Assembly (NCBI GenBank): GCA_030280995.1
Contig: JASXTE010000012.1
Span: forward strand, 12,684,001 to 12,748,000
Length of the DNA stretch: 64,000 nt
From: Hemileia vastatrix
Lineage: Eukaryota > Basidiomycota > Pucciniomycetes > Pucciniales > Zaghouaniaceae
Direction of reading: 5' to 3'
In this document: positions 10,341-23,572 of the stretch, piece after piece
Layout of the letters: each line of letters starts with the position of its first letter
Position numbering within the stretch: position 1 is the first letter of the stretch
Notes under the pieces: model-generated
The model's input: the letters and a program-made list of their open reading frames with translations, nothing else
The model's database searches: none
Told to the model about the DNA's origin: nothing
Translations under genes and position numbers: made by a program

Positions 10341-12230
10341 AAAGCTTAATAAATTTTAAAAATTGAATAAAAAATTTGATACAAGTGAAAAAATTCAGGA
10401 AATTTCTCCAAAAATATATAAAATAGAAAATAAGATAAATATTTCTTTTTTTAAAGGGTTTTGGTATTCATATATTTTTTTACTAGAAAATTATTGACTC
10501 ATACCAACTCCTGTATTATTTTTTTAAGGAAAATTGATGCATATATGATAAAAATTTTGATCCTTGATTCATGAGTCAACCATTATTCTAAAAAATAGGG
10601 CCACTGGAGTTACTACTGAGGTTACTCTTGGGATAGTCTGAGGGACAAAAAAATGAGTTGCCTACATGTCGTCTTATATTTTACCCTGTGAAAATAACCC
10701 ACATTTAGAATATCACATCAACCATAGTTCTAATAGCATGTTGATCAACTTAAAGTTAAAAGTATAAGTGCATAACTGAATTAATCAACTAATTGAGATT
10801 TTGTAATTTAGATAGAGTGCAGTTGAATAAGTGAGTTGGGATTGAGAATACAAAGGACATTCAGTTGCTAGAGGAATGTTGCTTCTGCACTTTGCGTATG
10901 TGTTTAGTTGAGATAATTATGCCCTGAAATGTGGACATAGTGAGCTAATTTTGCTTTGAGTGTCATTTTTAGCATGACATTAGAGCATTCCATATTTTTT
11001 GAGGGAGTCCATTTGTCAGCCTAGGTATCCCAAGGAGTGAGTAACTCTTATGTTTAAAATAAGATAACTTTATTTGCATTAAGCTTATAAGTTAAAATTA
11101 AGGTTATAATACTTATATATATGGTTATAATGCATATATATATGGTTATAATGCATATATATATGGTTATAATGCATATATATATAATTATTACACTATT
11201 ACATGACTTATAGTAGTTTAACTAGATTATAAATAGCCCTATAGTACTTATTAAGGTTTTAATGGAGTAATAATATACTTATCTTAAGTGATATTAAGTG
11301 ATTATAGACATACATAAGCTTATATGTATACATAAACCTCATATTTAGTGAAATATGTAGTTATATTATGTACATATAGGTCTATAAGTGTGTTTAAACC
11401 TCTAAATAACCTATAAACTTTATTTTTTTGCTTATTTTAGGTCATATGGACATATTCAGTGGACTCACAATGCCTAAACAAGCATATACACCTTTTTCAG
11501 GCACATATGTCCAGTTTGGACAACTTAGTCTGCTTCCTTTGATGGATTTTCATGGATTTATGGGTTGGGATATGATTACTGAGATAATATGGATGCTTGA
11601 GGATGCTATTGAGGGCTTGGACAGTTGATTTGGTTCCTTTATATGCTTTGGGTTCCATTTTATTCCTTTTGGATGAGTTATTTTACCTGTTTCTTTATGG
11701 TATCCACTTTTATCTGTTTTCTCTATTTATGGTATGGGTTTATGATATCATTAATTGTGATGGAAGGTCCTTAATGGAGATCTAGGTGTTGAAAATGCTT
11801 GAAGTGGAATCCATGAGGAGGTGATGAGCCCTCACAGTCCTATAATAGCCGGGGATAGCAGTGACATCATCTGGATTGAAGGTCTGTGCACTCCAGTGGA
11901 TTTTGGTAAAAATAAGGGAGGAGTTGGCGGGTTATTGGACATCACTTACTACCTAAAACTAAAATAAAAATTATAAAATAATTATTATCATATAAAAATA
12001 TTTTTTAAAGCCCTTATAAATTGATATTATCTTTATATTAGCCATAACTATATTTTATTAGTCTATTTTCCACCACTAATGCACACTAAAATCCAAGTAT
12101 TGTGAGTTTATATTGAGAATAACTATTTTATTAATCTTCCCCTGAGGTTTAATCACTTAATTATTTATAAATAAGTAATTTGACCATAAATATTTACTAT
12201 TATATCATACTTAAACACTAGCATACACTG
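10341..12230. other. Intergenic DNA with a 21-bp tandem repeat
   Basis: No gene is supported. Four units of GGTTATAATGCATATATATA-type sequence with a 21-bp period start at 11102, 11123, 11144 and 11165. Short hydrophobic frames at 11428-11785 match nothing I know. The region may be old retroelement LTR, since a gag fragment follows directly. Confidence 0.5.
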
Positions 12231-12234
12231 ACAC

Positions 12235-13190
12235 CATTCCTGAAGTGAAACATGAGTTCTCCTTCTCCCCATGTTGTGATGTAGCTGGTGTGGCCCTGGA
12301 ATTCTGAAACTTACTCAGAAACTGAGTGTTTCTGGTGTGATTGGTTTAGTTCATTTTCTGAGGTTTTTACCACATTGGGATTACTAAAGGCTAGCTCAAA
12401 TGCTGCCATGAACTGGACAAAATTTATTGCTGACTTATCACTTTCAAGGAGCTCCTTGGTGAATGGCATCACCCAGTGTGTCACCTCATCTGTGAGGTAA
12501 AATATTTTAAACCCAATTTCCAATTGCTCATCTGGGAATTTATGACCATTGAGCAGGAAATAGATCTTTACCTGCAATGAATACTGATCTTCCTGGGGGT
12601 CTTGTTCTACATTGAGGATTTATGGGACCACAATTTTTGTGCCTTTGACAAGTGGAACTTGTGTGGCAGGTAGTACCTATGCTTCAGATTCAGCAGTTTC
12701 TAACTGCTTCTCTGTGGCCGCAATATGAGGGATTTTCCACCACTAGATGTTCCATGATTTTGGAGCTCTGTTCCTGAAATTGTGCCATTTTCTCTTGCAT
12801 TGTGGTGAGGAGTGTTGCATTGGGCCAGCTTGAGGTGTTAATGGTTCTCCTTTAGTGCTCTGGTTATAGATCAGACAAAATATTAAGAACTAAGAGGGCG
12901 GAATAATATTAGCTCTAAAACTTGCCTACAACAGGGCTGACTATGCTGAAGACAGAAGTGAGACTAACCCAGACTGAATATATTGGGGCTTCTAACAGTG
13001 AGGGTTACAACTATGGAAACTAAGAAGTAACTGAATTACTAAATAAGTTTTCCAATAAGGAGAACCCCACAGCACTTGCCCTATAGAACTCCCTTATGAA
13101 ATATCACTCTCTCCCATGTATTTAAATGCAAATTACTTATAGAGCTCCTCCTCCTCCTCACCTCCCAACTCAAATCCTAACTGGAGGAGA
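12235..13190 (-). mobile_element. R0: Ty3/gypsy fragment, leader and gag (reverse)
   Basis: Read on the minus strand this matches 38990-39840 (R4) over the leader, the gag start (ATMQEKMAQFQEQ), and the gag core HWVMPFTKELLESD...FVQFMAAFELAF and SEFQGHTSYITT...LMFHFRNG. The gag start codon position reads ATT instead of ATG and several stops are present. The copy stops at about 12235 inside gag, so protease and pol are missing. Gag would form the particle of the retrotransposon. Confidence 0.7.
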
Positions 13191-14990
13191 CTTTAGTTTT
13201 TCTTTAAAAATTTTATTATAATTACTGTTCCAGTCAAGGGAATCTACCACCATGTTAGTAATAAATAAGTATATAATTGCATTTCACTTGGTCATTTCAT
13301 TATGAATTTCAATATTCAACTGCCCTATGCAGTATCTTTTACTAATCACCACATTTAGTTAATATTTAACCCTGGAACTTTGGCAGTCATTACATAAATC
13401 TCAACTGCTAGTTTTTTATACATTTCATTTAATTTTCTCAATGAATAACTTGGAACAAAAAAATAAGAGTATATTATTTCTTATGTTTGTTTAGAGAGAA
13501 CTTTTTCTAGTGATTTCTTGGTATATTTTATTAATTGAGGCTGGGAATGTGCATCAAGTAGTGTAAAATGGTGAAAATTAATAAAATTTGGTGATGAGTA
13601 GTGAGTGTAGTGACTTGAAAAGATAATCTTTGAAATGGTGGTGGAACCAGGGGCAAAATTAAGTATCTTGATGATAAATGCAAAATTAAAAAAAATTTCA
13701 GGGAGAGGTGCAAGTTAATGATGTGAAGTAAGTATCTGTAAGTATATATACTTACTTGTACCCAATACTTACTGAAATAAATAGCTAATGTGACATATAA
13801 ATGACATGGTTCTGGAATATGCATCAAATTAATAGTTAAGTATGCATGGAGTGGGTTGTTACCAATTCAGTAGTAGATGCACTAATATAATAATTGATAT
13901 TTATATTTTGTGATATCATGGGCCATTTCAGTCACCACTGCTGAGCACTGACTCAACCCAAGCTAATCTTGGAACATACTCAGAATTTTCTTTGGAGAAC
14001 AGCTCAACATTTTATTAGGCCATACATTAGAAATTCAACTGGTTATAGTACCTTACACTTGAGATGGCACATTCACCTCACTATCACTCTGTTCCAAAAA
14101 ACTGAAGGACTAAATTCTGAGGCTCTAGAACATGAATCAGAGCTACTAGTTGGATCCAAATCAAAACTTCACATTAATAACTTGAATTTTGCCTCATCAC
14201 TTTGGTAATGCTTAAGCTTTCTCAAAGTGGAAATAAATTTTCCATTTTGAGTGATTATAAGTTGGTGAATTCAAAAATATTTTGAACATTTTGAAGAAAG
14301 ACAAGAAAGAATTTGAGATTTATTTTGACTTTTTATAAGTATAATTAGATTGAAATTGAGGTAAATGACAAGTTGAACAAGGAGAAAATGAGGGAAGGAG
14401 GATAAAGGTAGATGGAAAGCCAGTTGGCTTCAAATTTAATCAACTTAGGTATCAGACAAAAAATAACAATCAGTGATTCATTTTGAAAGTTCTGCATGGT
14501 TTATGCACTGAAACTCAAAAGATTGGTGGCATTTGAAAATGTTTGTTGTGTTTGAATTGGTATTTGAAGTGGCATTCCCAGTTTTATGCAAATATAATTC
14601 AAACCCCCATAGCAGAAAGATATTAATTCTTTCAACATAAGATAAACATGAAAAATCTGACCTATTTACAATGGAAAAGTTTGAGCTGATGCTTCTGGCT
14701 AATTTTGAAAAGAAGCTTGCACAGCATTGACACAACCTTTTAATGGAAGAATCATCTGTTTGCATGTGGTGTCATTAAGCCAGATATTTTCATTGTAAAT
14801 GCAAAATTACCATTACAAATATACAATTTGAAGTTATGGGGAGAGGGGGGAATTAAATATAATCAGAAAACTTGAGGTTTTAATCACAATTATTAGCCAA
14901 CCATTACAAAGTAAAAACAATTATTCAGTTAAAAATCTAAGTAGTTTTTTAATTTCCTCATGAGATTAACCATTTTTTATACATTCTGTT
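13191..14990. other. AT-rich DNA without recognisable genes
   Basis: Open frames at 13531-13827 (-), 13969-14208 (+) and 14478-14765 (-) have no family resemblance I can name and no supporting exon structure. A TA-rich symmetrical motif GTAAGTATATATACTTAC lies at about 13738-13755. Confidence 0.5.
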
Positions 14991-14999
14991 ATGAATTAT

Positions 15000-15560
15000 T
15001 TTTTTAAAAAAAATCATCTTCCTTTTCAAATTCACATTTTTCCCTTTCTCTTTGAAATTCATGGTCTTTCATTTTATCTGAGCAAAGATGAGCTCTTTCT
15101 ATCTCTTCTTCCTCAAATTTTGCATTTTCAATGTCTGATGGATGCAGAAATATTTTTTCTCTAATTCTAAGGCCTGTTGATTTTTCATTAGTTTATGAAC
15201 AACCTTCATCTTCTCAAATTTAAAAGAATCTTTTGCAATAGAAGATCTTACTAACTAAAAAATAAATAAATATTTTATTGAAGAAGATATATAGTGAAAT
15301 ATTCTTACTAAGTTCTTTTTTTTCAAAATAATTCTCTAGGGAGCCAAGAGAGCTGGTTGAAGTATTTCCATATTTTCAGAAATGGTTCAATTTCAGTGAA
15401 GTTGAAGATTAACACTTTAGTTTTGAAATTGAACTTGAGGGTTTGGGAATTTCATTTAAAATATCTTTAAATGCAGGGCTCTCCTGGCTGAGATCATTAT
15501 ATTTTTTTAAAATTTTAGTTTGAAAAGCAGACTAGAAAAGGAGTAATTTAGCAAAAAAAT
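15000..15560 (-). pseudogene. Possible coiled-coil (SANT-gene tail-like) remnant
   Basis: On the minus strand a short charged stretch (ENAKFEEEEIERAH, MKDHEFQREREKCEFEKEDD) ends at about 15000. It is preceded by a Ser/Lys-rich segment at 15330-15560. The composition resembles the last exons of the H-element SANT-like gene, but there is no clear sequence match, and the DNA-binding-like domain is absent. It could equally be chance low-complexity sequence. Confidence 0.25.
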
Positions 15561-15644
15561 TGTTAAAAATTTAAAATTAAACATACATGAAGCATTTGGG
15601 ACTATGAGGACTTAGATAAGCTCCAAAAGAAGTTTCCACAAAAT

Positions 15645-15845
15645 AGGGGGTATCAAAGTTAGAAATTTGTAATTATTTAAAAGGCATTTCACAACACAAA
15701 TAGAAAGCCACAAACTTGACATTAATTCTCAGTAAAATGGTGTTTTTTGGGGAAACATATGGCATATTTTAAAAAATAATCATGGTTTATTTGGTGGAAA
15801 AAAGAGGTATTTTGAAATTGAAGATTTCTAACTTTTATACCCCCT
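15645..15845. mobile_element. 201-bp MITE with AGGGGG termini
   Basis: The left end is AGGGGGTATCAAAGTTAGAA and the reverse complement of the right end is AGGGGGTATAAAAGTTAGAA. AAT flanks both sides (15642-15644 and 15846-15848). It has no coding capacity. It shares terminal bases and duplication type with H, so H transposase is the likely source of mobility. Confidence 0.8.
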
Positions 15846-16166
15846 AATAATGATTCAAAAAAATTCAAGTGAGTTGAATAAAAAAGGGGTTGTCAGTTTT
15901 GGAAAATCCACACTTACAAATCTGCACTTATCTAAGTGCAAATTTCCAAAACACACTAGGCCCAAAACTGGTGGATTTTAAAAGTGAAATAAGTCACTTA
16001 TTTCACTCAAATTTGCACTTTCTCAACCAAAAGTGCCAATTTCACCATAAAGTCCCATTTCACTGATTTTTCAGAATCATCCCATTCATATGCAGCACTC
16101 CACAGTATAACACTTTATAACTCAAAACATTGTACAAGATTTACATTTTTATACCATATAAGAGTC

Positions 16167-17413
16167 ATGCCTTCCTTGCTCTCAAATTGTGATAAATTAC
16201 ATCAAGCAATGACTTTCATAGCTCTTGATCTGCTCTTGGACTCTGATTCTGATCTTGTAGAAGATTTAATTTTTTTAATCAAAAATGGCCAGGAAACATT
16301 ACCTTCCTCCACAAAATCCCCAAGTACTTCATACCCCTAAGTACACCATCCAGATGCTTCTTAACCTATCTGAGCCCAGTTTCAAACAGTTTTTTAGGAC
16401 TTTCCAGAAATATTTCCATTAATTGCTTGAGCTTATTCAGGATCACCTCATTTTTCACAATAATTCCAAAAAACAACAATGTGATCCTTTAATTTAATTG
16501 GCTGTCACAATATGTCAGTTGAGTGCCAATGGTAATGGAGCTGCCTTGAAATGTTTGGAAAATGTCTTTGATTTAGGGTATTGTTCTGTTAACCCTTATA
16601 CAAAACAATGCATCACTGCTATCAACTCCTTTGAATCACAAATTCTCACCTGGAAAAGAAAAGAAGAGCAACTTGAATCATCACAGCTTATGCAAGGAGA
16701 GGGTTTCCCAGGATCTATTGGCTTTGTTGATGGTACAACCATTCCTTTGAGTTAGAGACCTGCTCTAGGTGAAAACATTTACTTTGACCGAAAAAAGAGG
16801 TAGCTTATTTTTTAATTCATGTCATTTTTTTCATGCTAACAAAAACATCTATATCTCTCTACAGATATTCATTTCCCAATCAGCTTATATGTGATGTCAA
16901 AAAATAATTGAAATCTTTCTTTGAAGGCTATCCTGTATCATGTCATGATTTTTACCTCTTCCAAAGAATGAAAGTTTCAAAAGAACCTGAAAAATTCATT
17001 GATGAAGATCAGTATCTTCTTTAAGATTCTTCTTATGTGAGTAGAAAGGATATACTTCCAGCTTTCTGGGGACAGCTTTAGAAGATATCCAAAAGTCCAA
17101 GTTCAAAAATCATTTGGCAAAGCCAAGAGTCTGTATTGAACATTCTATTGAAATCTTGAAAGATTTCTTTGCTATTAGAAGGGAATTAAGAAGTCCTGTT
17201 AAAAATAAATCCAAATAGGAGGCAGTTATCAACTGTATTCTTTGTTGCACTATACTTCATAACCTATTTGCTGACCTCAAAGATCAATTGTTAGAGCTTT
17301 ATGAAGATGAAGAACTCAAAACACCTCCCACCATATCCAACACTTCTATTTTTCAAACAACTTGTGTGAGGGAAAAAATTCTTCCAATAACACTAGCACA
17401 TTGGGAGATTTAG
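16167..17413 (+). pseudogene. DDE transposase of the second Harbinger-like family, broken
   Basis: Begins MPSLLSNCDKLHQAMTFIAL and an acidic DSDSDL, parallel to the H transposase start. It continues through ANGNGAALKCLENVFDLGYC to EGFPGSIGFVDGTTIPLS, the first catalytic Asp block. After an intron (about 16799-16863) come YSFPNQLICDVKK, SCHDFYLFQRM, CIEHSIEILKDFFAI with the expected Glu, and CTILHNLFADLKDQ. It ends at 17413 after LAHWEI. Several in-frame stops (16411, 16493, 16753, 16907) silence it. It is clearly diverged from the H1, H2 and H4 transposases, which fits its different terminal repeats. Confidence 0.8.
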
Positions 17414-17994
17414 CTTAAATTTTTTCTTAAGTTTTTAAAAAATTTATTAAACTTACTTTTCACTTTGATATTCTCCATCAGATTATCTACTATCACTCAA
17501 CTTCTTTCTTTTTTTCTTCTTTTGGATCCCTGTGAAAGTTTTTTAACATATCTCTTATACTCTTTAAAATATATATCTTTATTCTTAAAAGAAAGGATTT
17601 GAGTAAATAATTTATTTTAATCTGTTCATTTTAAATGTTGAATTTTTTTATATGCATATAAAATTCATTTTCCAACCAAATTACAAGAAAAAGGCAATAC
17701 TCTCCCTTAAAATTTACTATGGGAGGGGGACAGGATTACCAAATTTTAATTTTAATTTCATAAATTAATAAGTAAACAAATAAAAAAAATATAATCACTA
17801 AACTAAAAGTAAAGGCATTCAGAATACTACCTGCCAATGAGTTCTGATGTTACCAAAGTTAAAGAATTCATTTGACATGGAATTGTATTTTGAACTCATT
17901 AAATCAATTAATTGTTTGAATTATTACCTTAATACAGCTGCAATTCCCAATGGCTCATTACTTGAATTTGATAATTATCTTTAATGAATTATTA
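17414..17994. other. AT-rich 3' region of H6 before the H2 insertion
   Basis: No gene. A C-rich/G-rich block GGCAATACTCTCCCTT...GGGAGGGGGACAGG at 17692-17728 resembles the intergenic blocks of H (3172-3310). Confidence 0.4.
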
Positions 17995-18518
17995 ATTAGG
18001 GGGTATTGATGTTCAGGGATCAGCAATTAGGGATCAAGTTTTTTTTTTACCAGGATAAGACATTATTAATTGTGGAAGATTCTTATCCACTAGCCCCAGT
18101 GCTAGTGGATAAGGATTGCACAATAATGCATAATCCCACCTCTTATTCCCCTATTTCTGTTCCTAATTCCTGATCACAAACTCATCACTTCCATGATTGA
18201 TTTGCAAGCAATTCACATGACATATAATTGCAGATGCCATCCTTATGTGTCTCTTCACTCTATGCCACTTGATTTTGGTGGCAAAAACATAACATTTTTT
18301 TCTATCTACACACCCCACCTGCTTATTTGGTGGCAAATTCCCACTTCCCACTTCCCACTCATCACCTAAACCTTCTACCAACAATAATGAAGCACCTCTC
18401 TACTAGGAAGCAACTTCACTCAGCTATGACTTTTATCACTTTAGCTTTAGCCGCTGACTCTGATTCTGACTCTGGTTTGGAAGACACTTTAGCTTATATC
18501 ACAGTGGGAAAAAAGTGT

Positions 18519-18536
18519 GCACTAGACGTCTAGTGC
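18519..18536. repeat. Perfect 18-bp palindrome at the foldback left end
   Basis: GCACTAGACGTCTAGTGC lies 19 bp inside the terminus. It recurs at 21102-21119 near the right end and, with one change (GACATC), at 20703-20720 near the internal end. A symmetric protein-binding site is plausible. Confidence 0.75.
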
Positions 18537-20339
18537 TTTTTTCCATCCCTTGTTGTGATTTGGCTTGCGACTTCAGTCTATGTCACTGAATGACTGTGTT
18601 CTATCTCATTGCTCCCACCCCCCTACCTTACATCCCCTTCCTGAATTTCCACTCTATTCTTACAACTCTCCTCAATTACTACTAGAATAAGGAGGGACAA
18701 TGTGCATCATTTGAGTCACTTGCTGAATAGTCTAGAGGCACTGAAAAACAGGTTACTGAAGCAGTGAAGAGTTTCCATGTGCATACCAAAGAAAAGAAGC
18801 AGAAGTAGACAAAAAGGAAATGTAAGAGCTAAGTGGTGCAGTAATAAATGCAGTGACAGTCACTCACCATAATGGTGATTTGTACAACTGGAGTTGAAGC
18901 TGGTGTAAAGGAGAATAGGGCTCAAACAATATCAGCTTGACTTAAGACTCTACTGTGTTAGCTTAGTGGTGAAAGCTATACTCAGTATTTTTCTCACTGC
19001 TTTTCCAAATTTTTTTTCCCCAATTCTATACTCAAAAGTGAAAATTTGTGAAGGAGAATAAACGATTATGCTTGCCAGTCTTAATTATGCAATATGAATA
19101 TCAATATTGAATATCCTCTTTATTGATCCGGTTGATATAATATTTTCAACAACAAATTAAGAATTAAGTAAGCACAACTTTGTCATTGTAATAGATAGAT
19201 AAGTCAATATGGCTGTTGCAAATCAAATGAGCTATTCAGGTTTATAATCAAAGTGAAAATGGCCAAGTTGTAGCCATTTCAACCTAACATGTGATTCTCA
19301 CTAAGAAATTCCACATCTCACTCAAATTTTAAGTAACCATAATCATTTATAGATATATAAAGTTTAGTATAGTAATCGCAAGCCTAACATGTTAGGCTGA
19401 AATGGCTATAACATAGCCAATTTTACTTATATACTAAATCTGAATAGCTCATTGGATTCGGAATCACTATATTAACATTTCTATATCTTGAAACTATTAT
19501 TTTAGCTAAAAATTTGAGTGGCATATAGTACTTAGTGAAAATAACATGTTAAGTTGAAATGGGTATAACATTGCCAATTTTACTTACATTCCAAATCTGA
19601 ATAGCTCATTGGATTCGGAATCATCATATTAACCTTTCTATATCTTGAAATTATTATTGTTTTTAAAAATTTGAGTGAGATATAGCACTTCTTAGTGAAA
19701 ATCACATGTTAGGTTGAAATGGCTACAACTTGGCCATTTTCATTTCGATTGTAAACCTGAATAGCTCATTGGATTTGCAACAGCCATATTGACTTATCTA
19801 TCTATTGCAATGACAAAGTTGTGCTTACTTAATTCTTAATTTGTTGTTGAAAATATTATATCAACCGGATCAATAAAGAGGATATTCAATATTGATATTC
19901 ATATTGCATAATTAAGACTGGCAAGCATAATCGTTTATTCTCCTTCACAAATTTTCACTTTTGAGTATAGAATTGGGGAAAAAAAATTTGGAAAAGCAGT
20001 GAGAAAAATACTGAGTATAGCTTTCACCACTAAGCTAACACAGTAGAGTCTTAAGTCAAGCTGATATTGTTTGAGCCCTATTCTCCTTTACACCAGCTTC
20101 AACTCCAGTTGTACAAATCACCATTATGGTGAGTGACTGTCACTGCATTTATTACTGCACCACTTAGCTCTTACATTTCCTTTTTGTCTACTTCTGCTTC
20201 TTTTCTTTGGTATGCACATGGAAACTCTTCACTGCTTCAGTAACCTGTTTTTCAGTGCCTCTAGACTATTCAGCAAGCAACTAGGATGATGCGCATTGCC
20301 CCTCCTTAGTCTAGTAGTAATTGAGGAGAGTTGTAAGAA

Positions 20340-20895
20340 TAGAGTGGAAATACAGGAAGGGGACATATAACAATAGATAGTGGAAGAGAAATATAACAAT
20401 AGAAAGTGGAAGGGAAATATAACAATAGAAAGTGGAAGAGGAAGATAATAAGGGAAAGTGAAAGTTAAATATAAAGATAGAAAGTGGAAGGGGAGGATAA
20501 CAGCGGAAAGTGGAGATATAAAGAATGGAAAAGAGTGGAGAAATAAGGAATTATTAGATTGGGAAAAAGGAAATGTTGTCTCAGGAGAAGAGAGAGAGAA
20601 TAAAAAGGGGAGGTAGGAGATAAACAAATGTTAGGTGAGGGAGTACACAAATGGAATCACTACTGGAATCCTCATTAGAATCATTTTATGAAGCAAAAAA
20701 AAGCACTAGACATCTAGTGCACTCTTTTTTCCCACTGTGATAACAAGGTAAAGTGGAAGGGGAGGATAACGAGGTAAAGTGGAGGGGGAGGATAATGAGG
20801 TAAAGTGGAAGTGAAGGGTAATAAGGTAAAGTGGAAGTGGAGGGTAACAAGGTAAAATGGAGGGGGAGGATAATGAGGAAAGTGAGAAGGGGATA
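20340..20895. repeat. Purine-rich minisatellites in the foldback right arm
   Basis: Units of about 25 bp (ATATAACAATAGAAAGTGGA) repeat at 20355-20530, and units of 26 bp (GATAACGAGGTAAAGTGGAG) repeat five to six times at 20739-20895. The left arm lacks an equal tract, so these expanded after the arms formed. Confidence 0.7.
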
Positions 20896-22649
20896 TCAAC
20901 CAGGGAATGGGGAAATATCACAAATGGGGAGGAGAAGGGACATAAGGAGAGATTAGATTACAAGATGGGAGGAGATGCATGCAGAGGAGAAAGATATAAT
21001 AGTCAGGGGAGCTGAGAGATAAGAGAATTTCAGGGGAGGGAGTACAAAGATAGAATCACAAAAAGAATCCTTCATGGAATCATCTAAGGAAGCAAAAAAA
21101 AGCACTAGACGTCTAGTGCATACTTTTTTCCAGCTGTGTATGTCTTTTCTTTCCAAAAAGTGTTACATCATTCCAAGGGGGCCAAATCTTTATCATGATC
21201 CCAGATATGATCTTGCCTCAATTCTTGAAATTTCTCATTTAAACTTCACACAACTTTTTCAAACTTCTCCTGATTCTTATTTCAAACTTTCTCAACTCAT
21301 CTCTGATCATCCTATCTTCCATAATAATTCCCATAACAAACAGTGTAATCATGCCTTTAACTTGCTGTTGCACTATTTTGCTTTGGTTCAAATTAAAATG
21401 GTGTTGCTGTAAGATGTTTAGATAATCTCTTTAGCATAGGATATGGTAACGTCATATTATACAACAAGTGATGCATGATTACTATCCTTTCTCTCAAGTC
21501 TCAAAAACTTGCTTGGCCAACTCCACAACAGCGACTTGAATTCTCTCAAGTAATGCAAGCTGACTGTTTCCCTTGCTTTGTAGGTTTTGTTGATGGTACA
21601 ACTATACCATTGAGCTAAAAGCCTGCTTATGATGGAAACCATTATTTTGATTGCAAAAAAAGGTTTCTTCAAAATGTTCTCAAGTTTCTCTTCATGAAAT
21701 ACCTTTTTATCTTCTTTCAAGATACTCTATCACTGTTCAACTTGTTTGTGATATCAATAAAAATTTTATTGATTTTCATAGTGGCTGCCCTGGCTCATGT
21801 CATGACTCTTCTGTGCTCCAAAGAATGAAGATTTCTCAAAATCCTGACCAATACTTTGAAAAATCTCAGTACCTTCTTGCAGACTCAGCATATACAAGTG
21901 GAAAGTACATTATACCTGCTTTCCATGGTGCAACATTAAAAAATTACTCAAAAACCACCTTTAATTATCACCTTTCCCAATCAAGAGTACAGATTGAACA
22001 TGCTATTGGGATTTTAAAGGGAAGATTTTTTAGTCTCCAGGAACTCAGAATCCAATTTCAAAAAAAATGGAACTCTAAACTGCAAATCATTGGATAATGA
22101 TTTTTGTTATACTCCACAATATCCTAGCTAATTTAAAGGATGAGTGGAATGATATTTATGAAGACAAGGATTCTGAACCTGTGCTATCTCTCCCCTCCCT
22201 TGAATCACAAAATATTCTTTGCACTGGCATACACTCTGTCATTATGCCAATCACCCTCCGACATTTTTAAACACAACACTTTTAATTTTTTTTCATACTC
22301 TCCAAATGTTTAACTTGTATGCTTAATTCACTTGGGTCGGTGTTTTTTTTGCATATTCATTTTTTTTGAATTTATGGTGAAAATCTCTTTTTTGGATGTC
22401 TGATTTGTTTTCATTCTCCAGCTCAACATGAAAGCGCATTTTTTCAGCAATTGCATAATTTTTCACTGTTTCTTTTTTTCTTTCATCCCTCATATCCATT
22501 TCCTCCTCTTCTCAAACATCCCTCAAACAATTTGGTTTCACATATTCTATCATCTCATCTCTCCAGGTAAGTCATTTTATTCATATTTTTGATTTTTTGT
22601 TTGCTAATTATTTTTATTTTTGTTTATTTTTATTTTTATTTTTTTTTCT

Positions 22650-22650
<1 letters not shown>

Positions 22651-22687
<37 letters not shown>

Positions 22688-23190
22688 TAAGTGGTTCTTC
22701 TGTTGGTTTTCAAGGTTAAATTAACACTTTGTTTTTGTTCTATCTCTCCCTATTTTCTCTTTTTTTCTCCTTCATCCCCTCTTTATCCCTCCTAGGCCTA
22801 GGCTTTATCCCACCTTTTCTCCCTCCTTGGTATCCTCATTCTCCCCTTTTCCCCCTCCTTGGCCTCCTTAATCCCCCTTTTTCTCCCTTTGGTGTTCTCA
22901 AAACCCCCCTTTTTTCCCCTCTTAGGTGTCCTCAAGACCCCCCTCTTTCTTTTCCCCCCTTAGGCTCCCTCAGGCACTCCCTTTTCCTCCCTTTGGTCAC
23001 CTGAAAACCCCTCCTCCTCACCTATCACAGGCCCTAATGGGGTGTTGCAGACACCAAAGGGAGCAAAAGGGGGGATCTGGAGGACACCAAAGGGGGTAAA
23101 AGGGGGGATTTGAGGATACCAAAGGGGAAAAGAGATGGATTTTGAGGATGCCAATGGGGAAAAAAATGGGGATTGAGGAGACCAAAAAAA
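22651..23190. repeat. T-run, then pyrimidine and purine tracts inside H2
   Basis: A run of 36 T (22651-22686) precedes a C/T-rich minisatellite (22780-23030, units like CCCCCTTTTTCTCCCTTTGG) and a G/A-rich complement (23035-23190, GGACACCAAAGGGGGTAAAA). Position and symmetry match 5330-5925 in H1. Apparent Pro/Leu-rich frames here are artefacts. Confidence 0.8.
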
Positions 23191-23572
23191 GGATAATAGT
23201 GGGGAGGTATTGATGACATCAAAATAGGGAAATCAAGGGTTTAAGGTAGAATGAAATTGAAAATTAATTATTAATTTTTCTCTCTTATTTTTTTGTTATT
23301 TTTTATTTTTTTATATTTCAAAAAATATTGATTTGAAAATATCAACAAAATAAAATGTCAAAGTCCTCATCACTCTCATCACTCTCATCCTTTTTATCAC
23401 TTTCATCACTCTCATTATTATCATCATATTTGAAACCTTTTTCAGAAATGAAGCCTAAAATTTCTAATAAGAAGAGAAAATCTTATCAAAAACAAAGTTT
23501 AATTTGAAAGAAACAATTTTTTAAAGCCTTCATTGGTTCTTTGGAAAATCTGTCTCACTTCAAAACTACAAT

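Larger units (their letters stand above)
18500..21138. mobile_element. Foldback element with long inverted arms and terminal palindromes
   Basis: Starts CACAGTGGGAAAAAAGTGTG and ends with the inverse CTTTTTTCCAGCTGTG, flanked by TAT (18497-18499 and 21139-21141). The empty site in H1 confirms the insertion. Arms of at least 650 bp (about 18625-19335 and 19680-20365) are near-identical inverted repeats. They surround three diverged copies of a roughly 150-170 bp unit (GAATAGCTCATTGGATTCGG...). An extra internal terminus at 20739 (TTTTTTCCCACTGTG) suggests that one element ends there and a further 399 bp of a related end follows. No transposase is encoded, so it is non-autonomous. Confidence 0.8.
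18387..22270 (+). pseudogene. PIF/Harbinger transposase of H2, split by the foldback element
   Basis: Starts MKHLSTRKQLHSAM with DSDSDSGLEDTLAY, is cut at 18500, and resumes at 21139 with MSFLSKKCYIIPRGPNLYHD. It shows FVGFVDGTTIPLS (first Asp), a 60-nt intron ending at about 21720, RYSITVQLVCDINK, PGSCHDSSVLQRM, LADSAYTSGKYIIPAFHG (second Asp) and QIEHAIGILKGRF (Glu). The end decays but reaches VIMPITLRHF and a stop at 22268. Exon 2 (about 21721-22097) is open and is the best transposase exon of H in the window. The split and frameshifts make the gene non-functional. Confidence 0.85.

Noticed and set aside
13531..14765. Three moderate open frames as host genes
   Set aside because: No motifs, no splice partners, AT-driven composition and no paralogue in the window.
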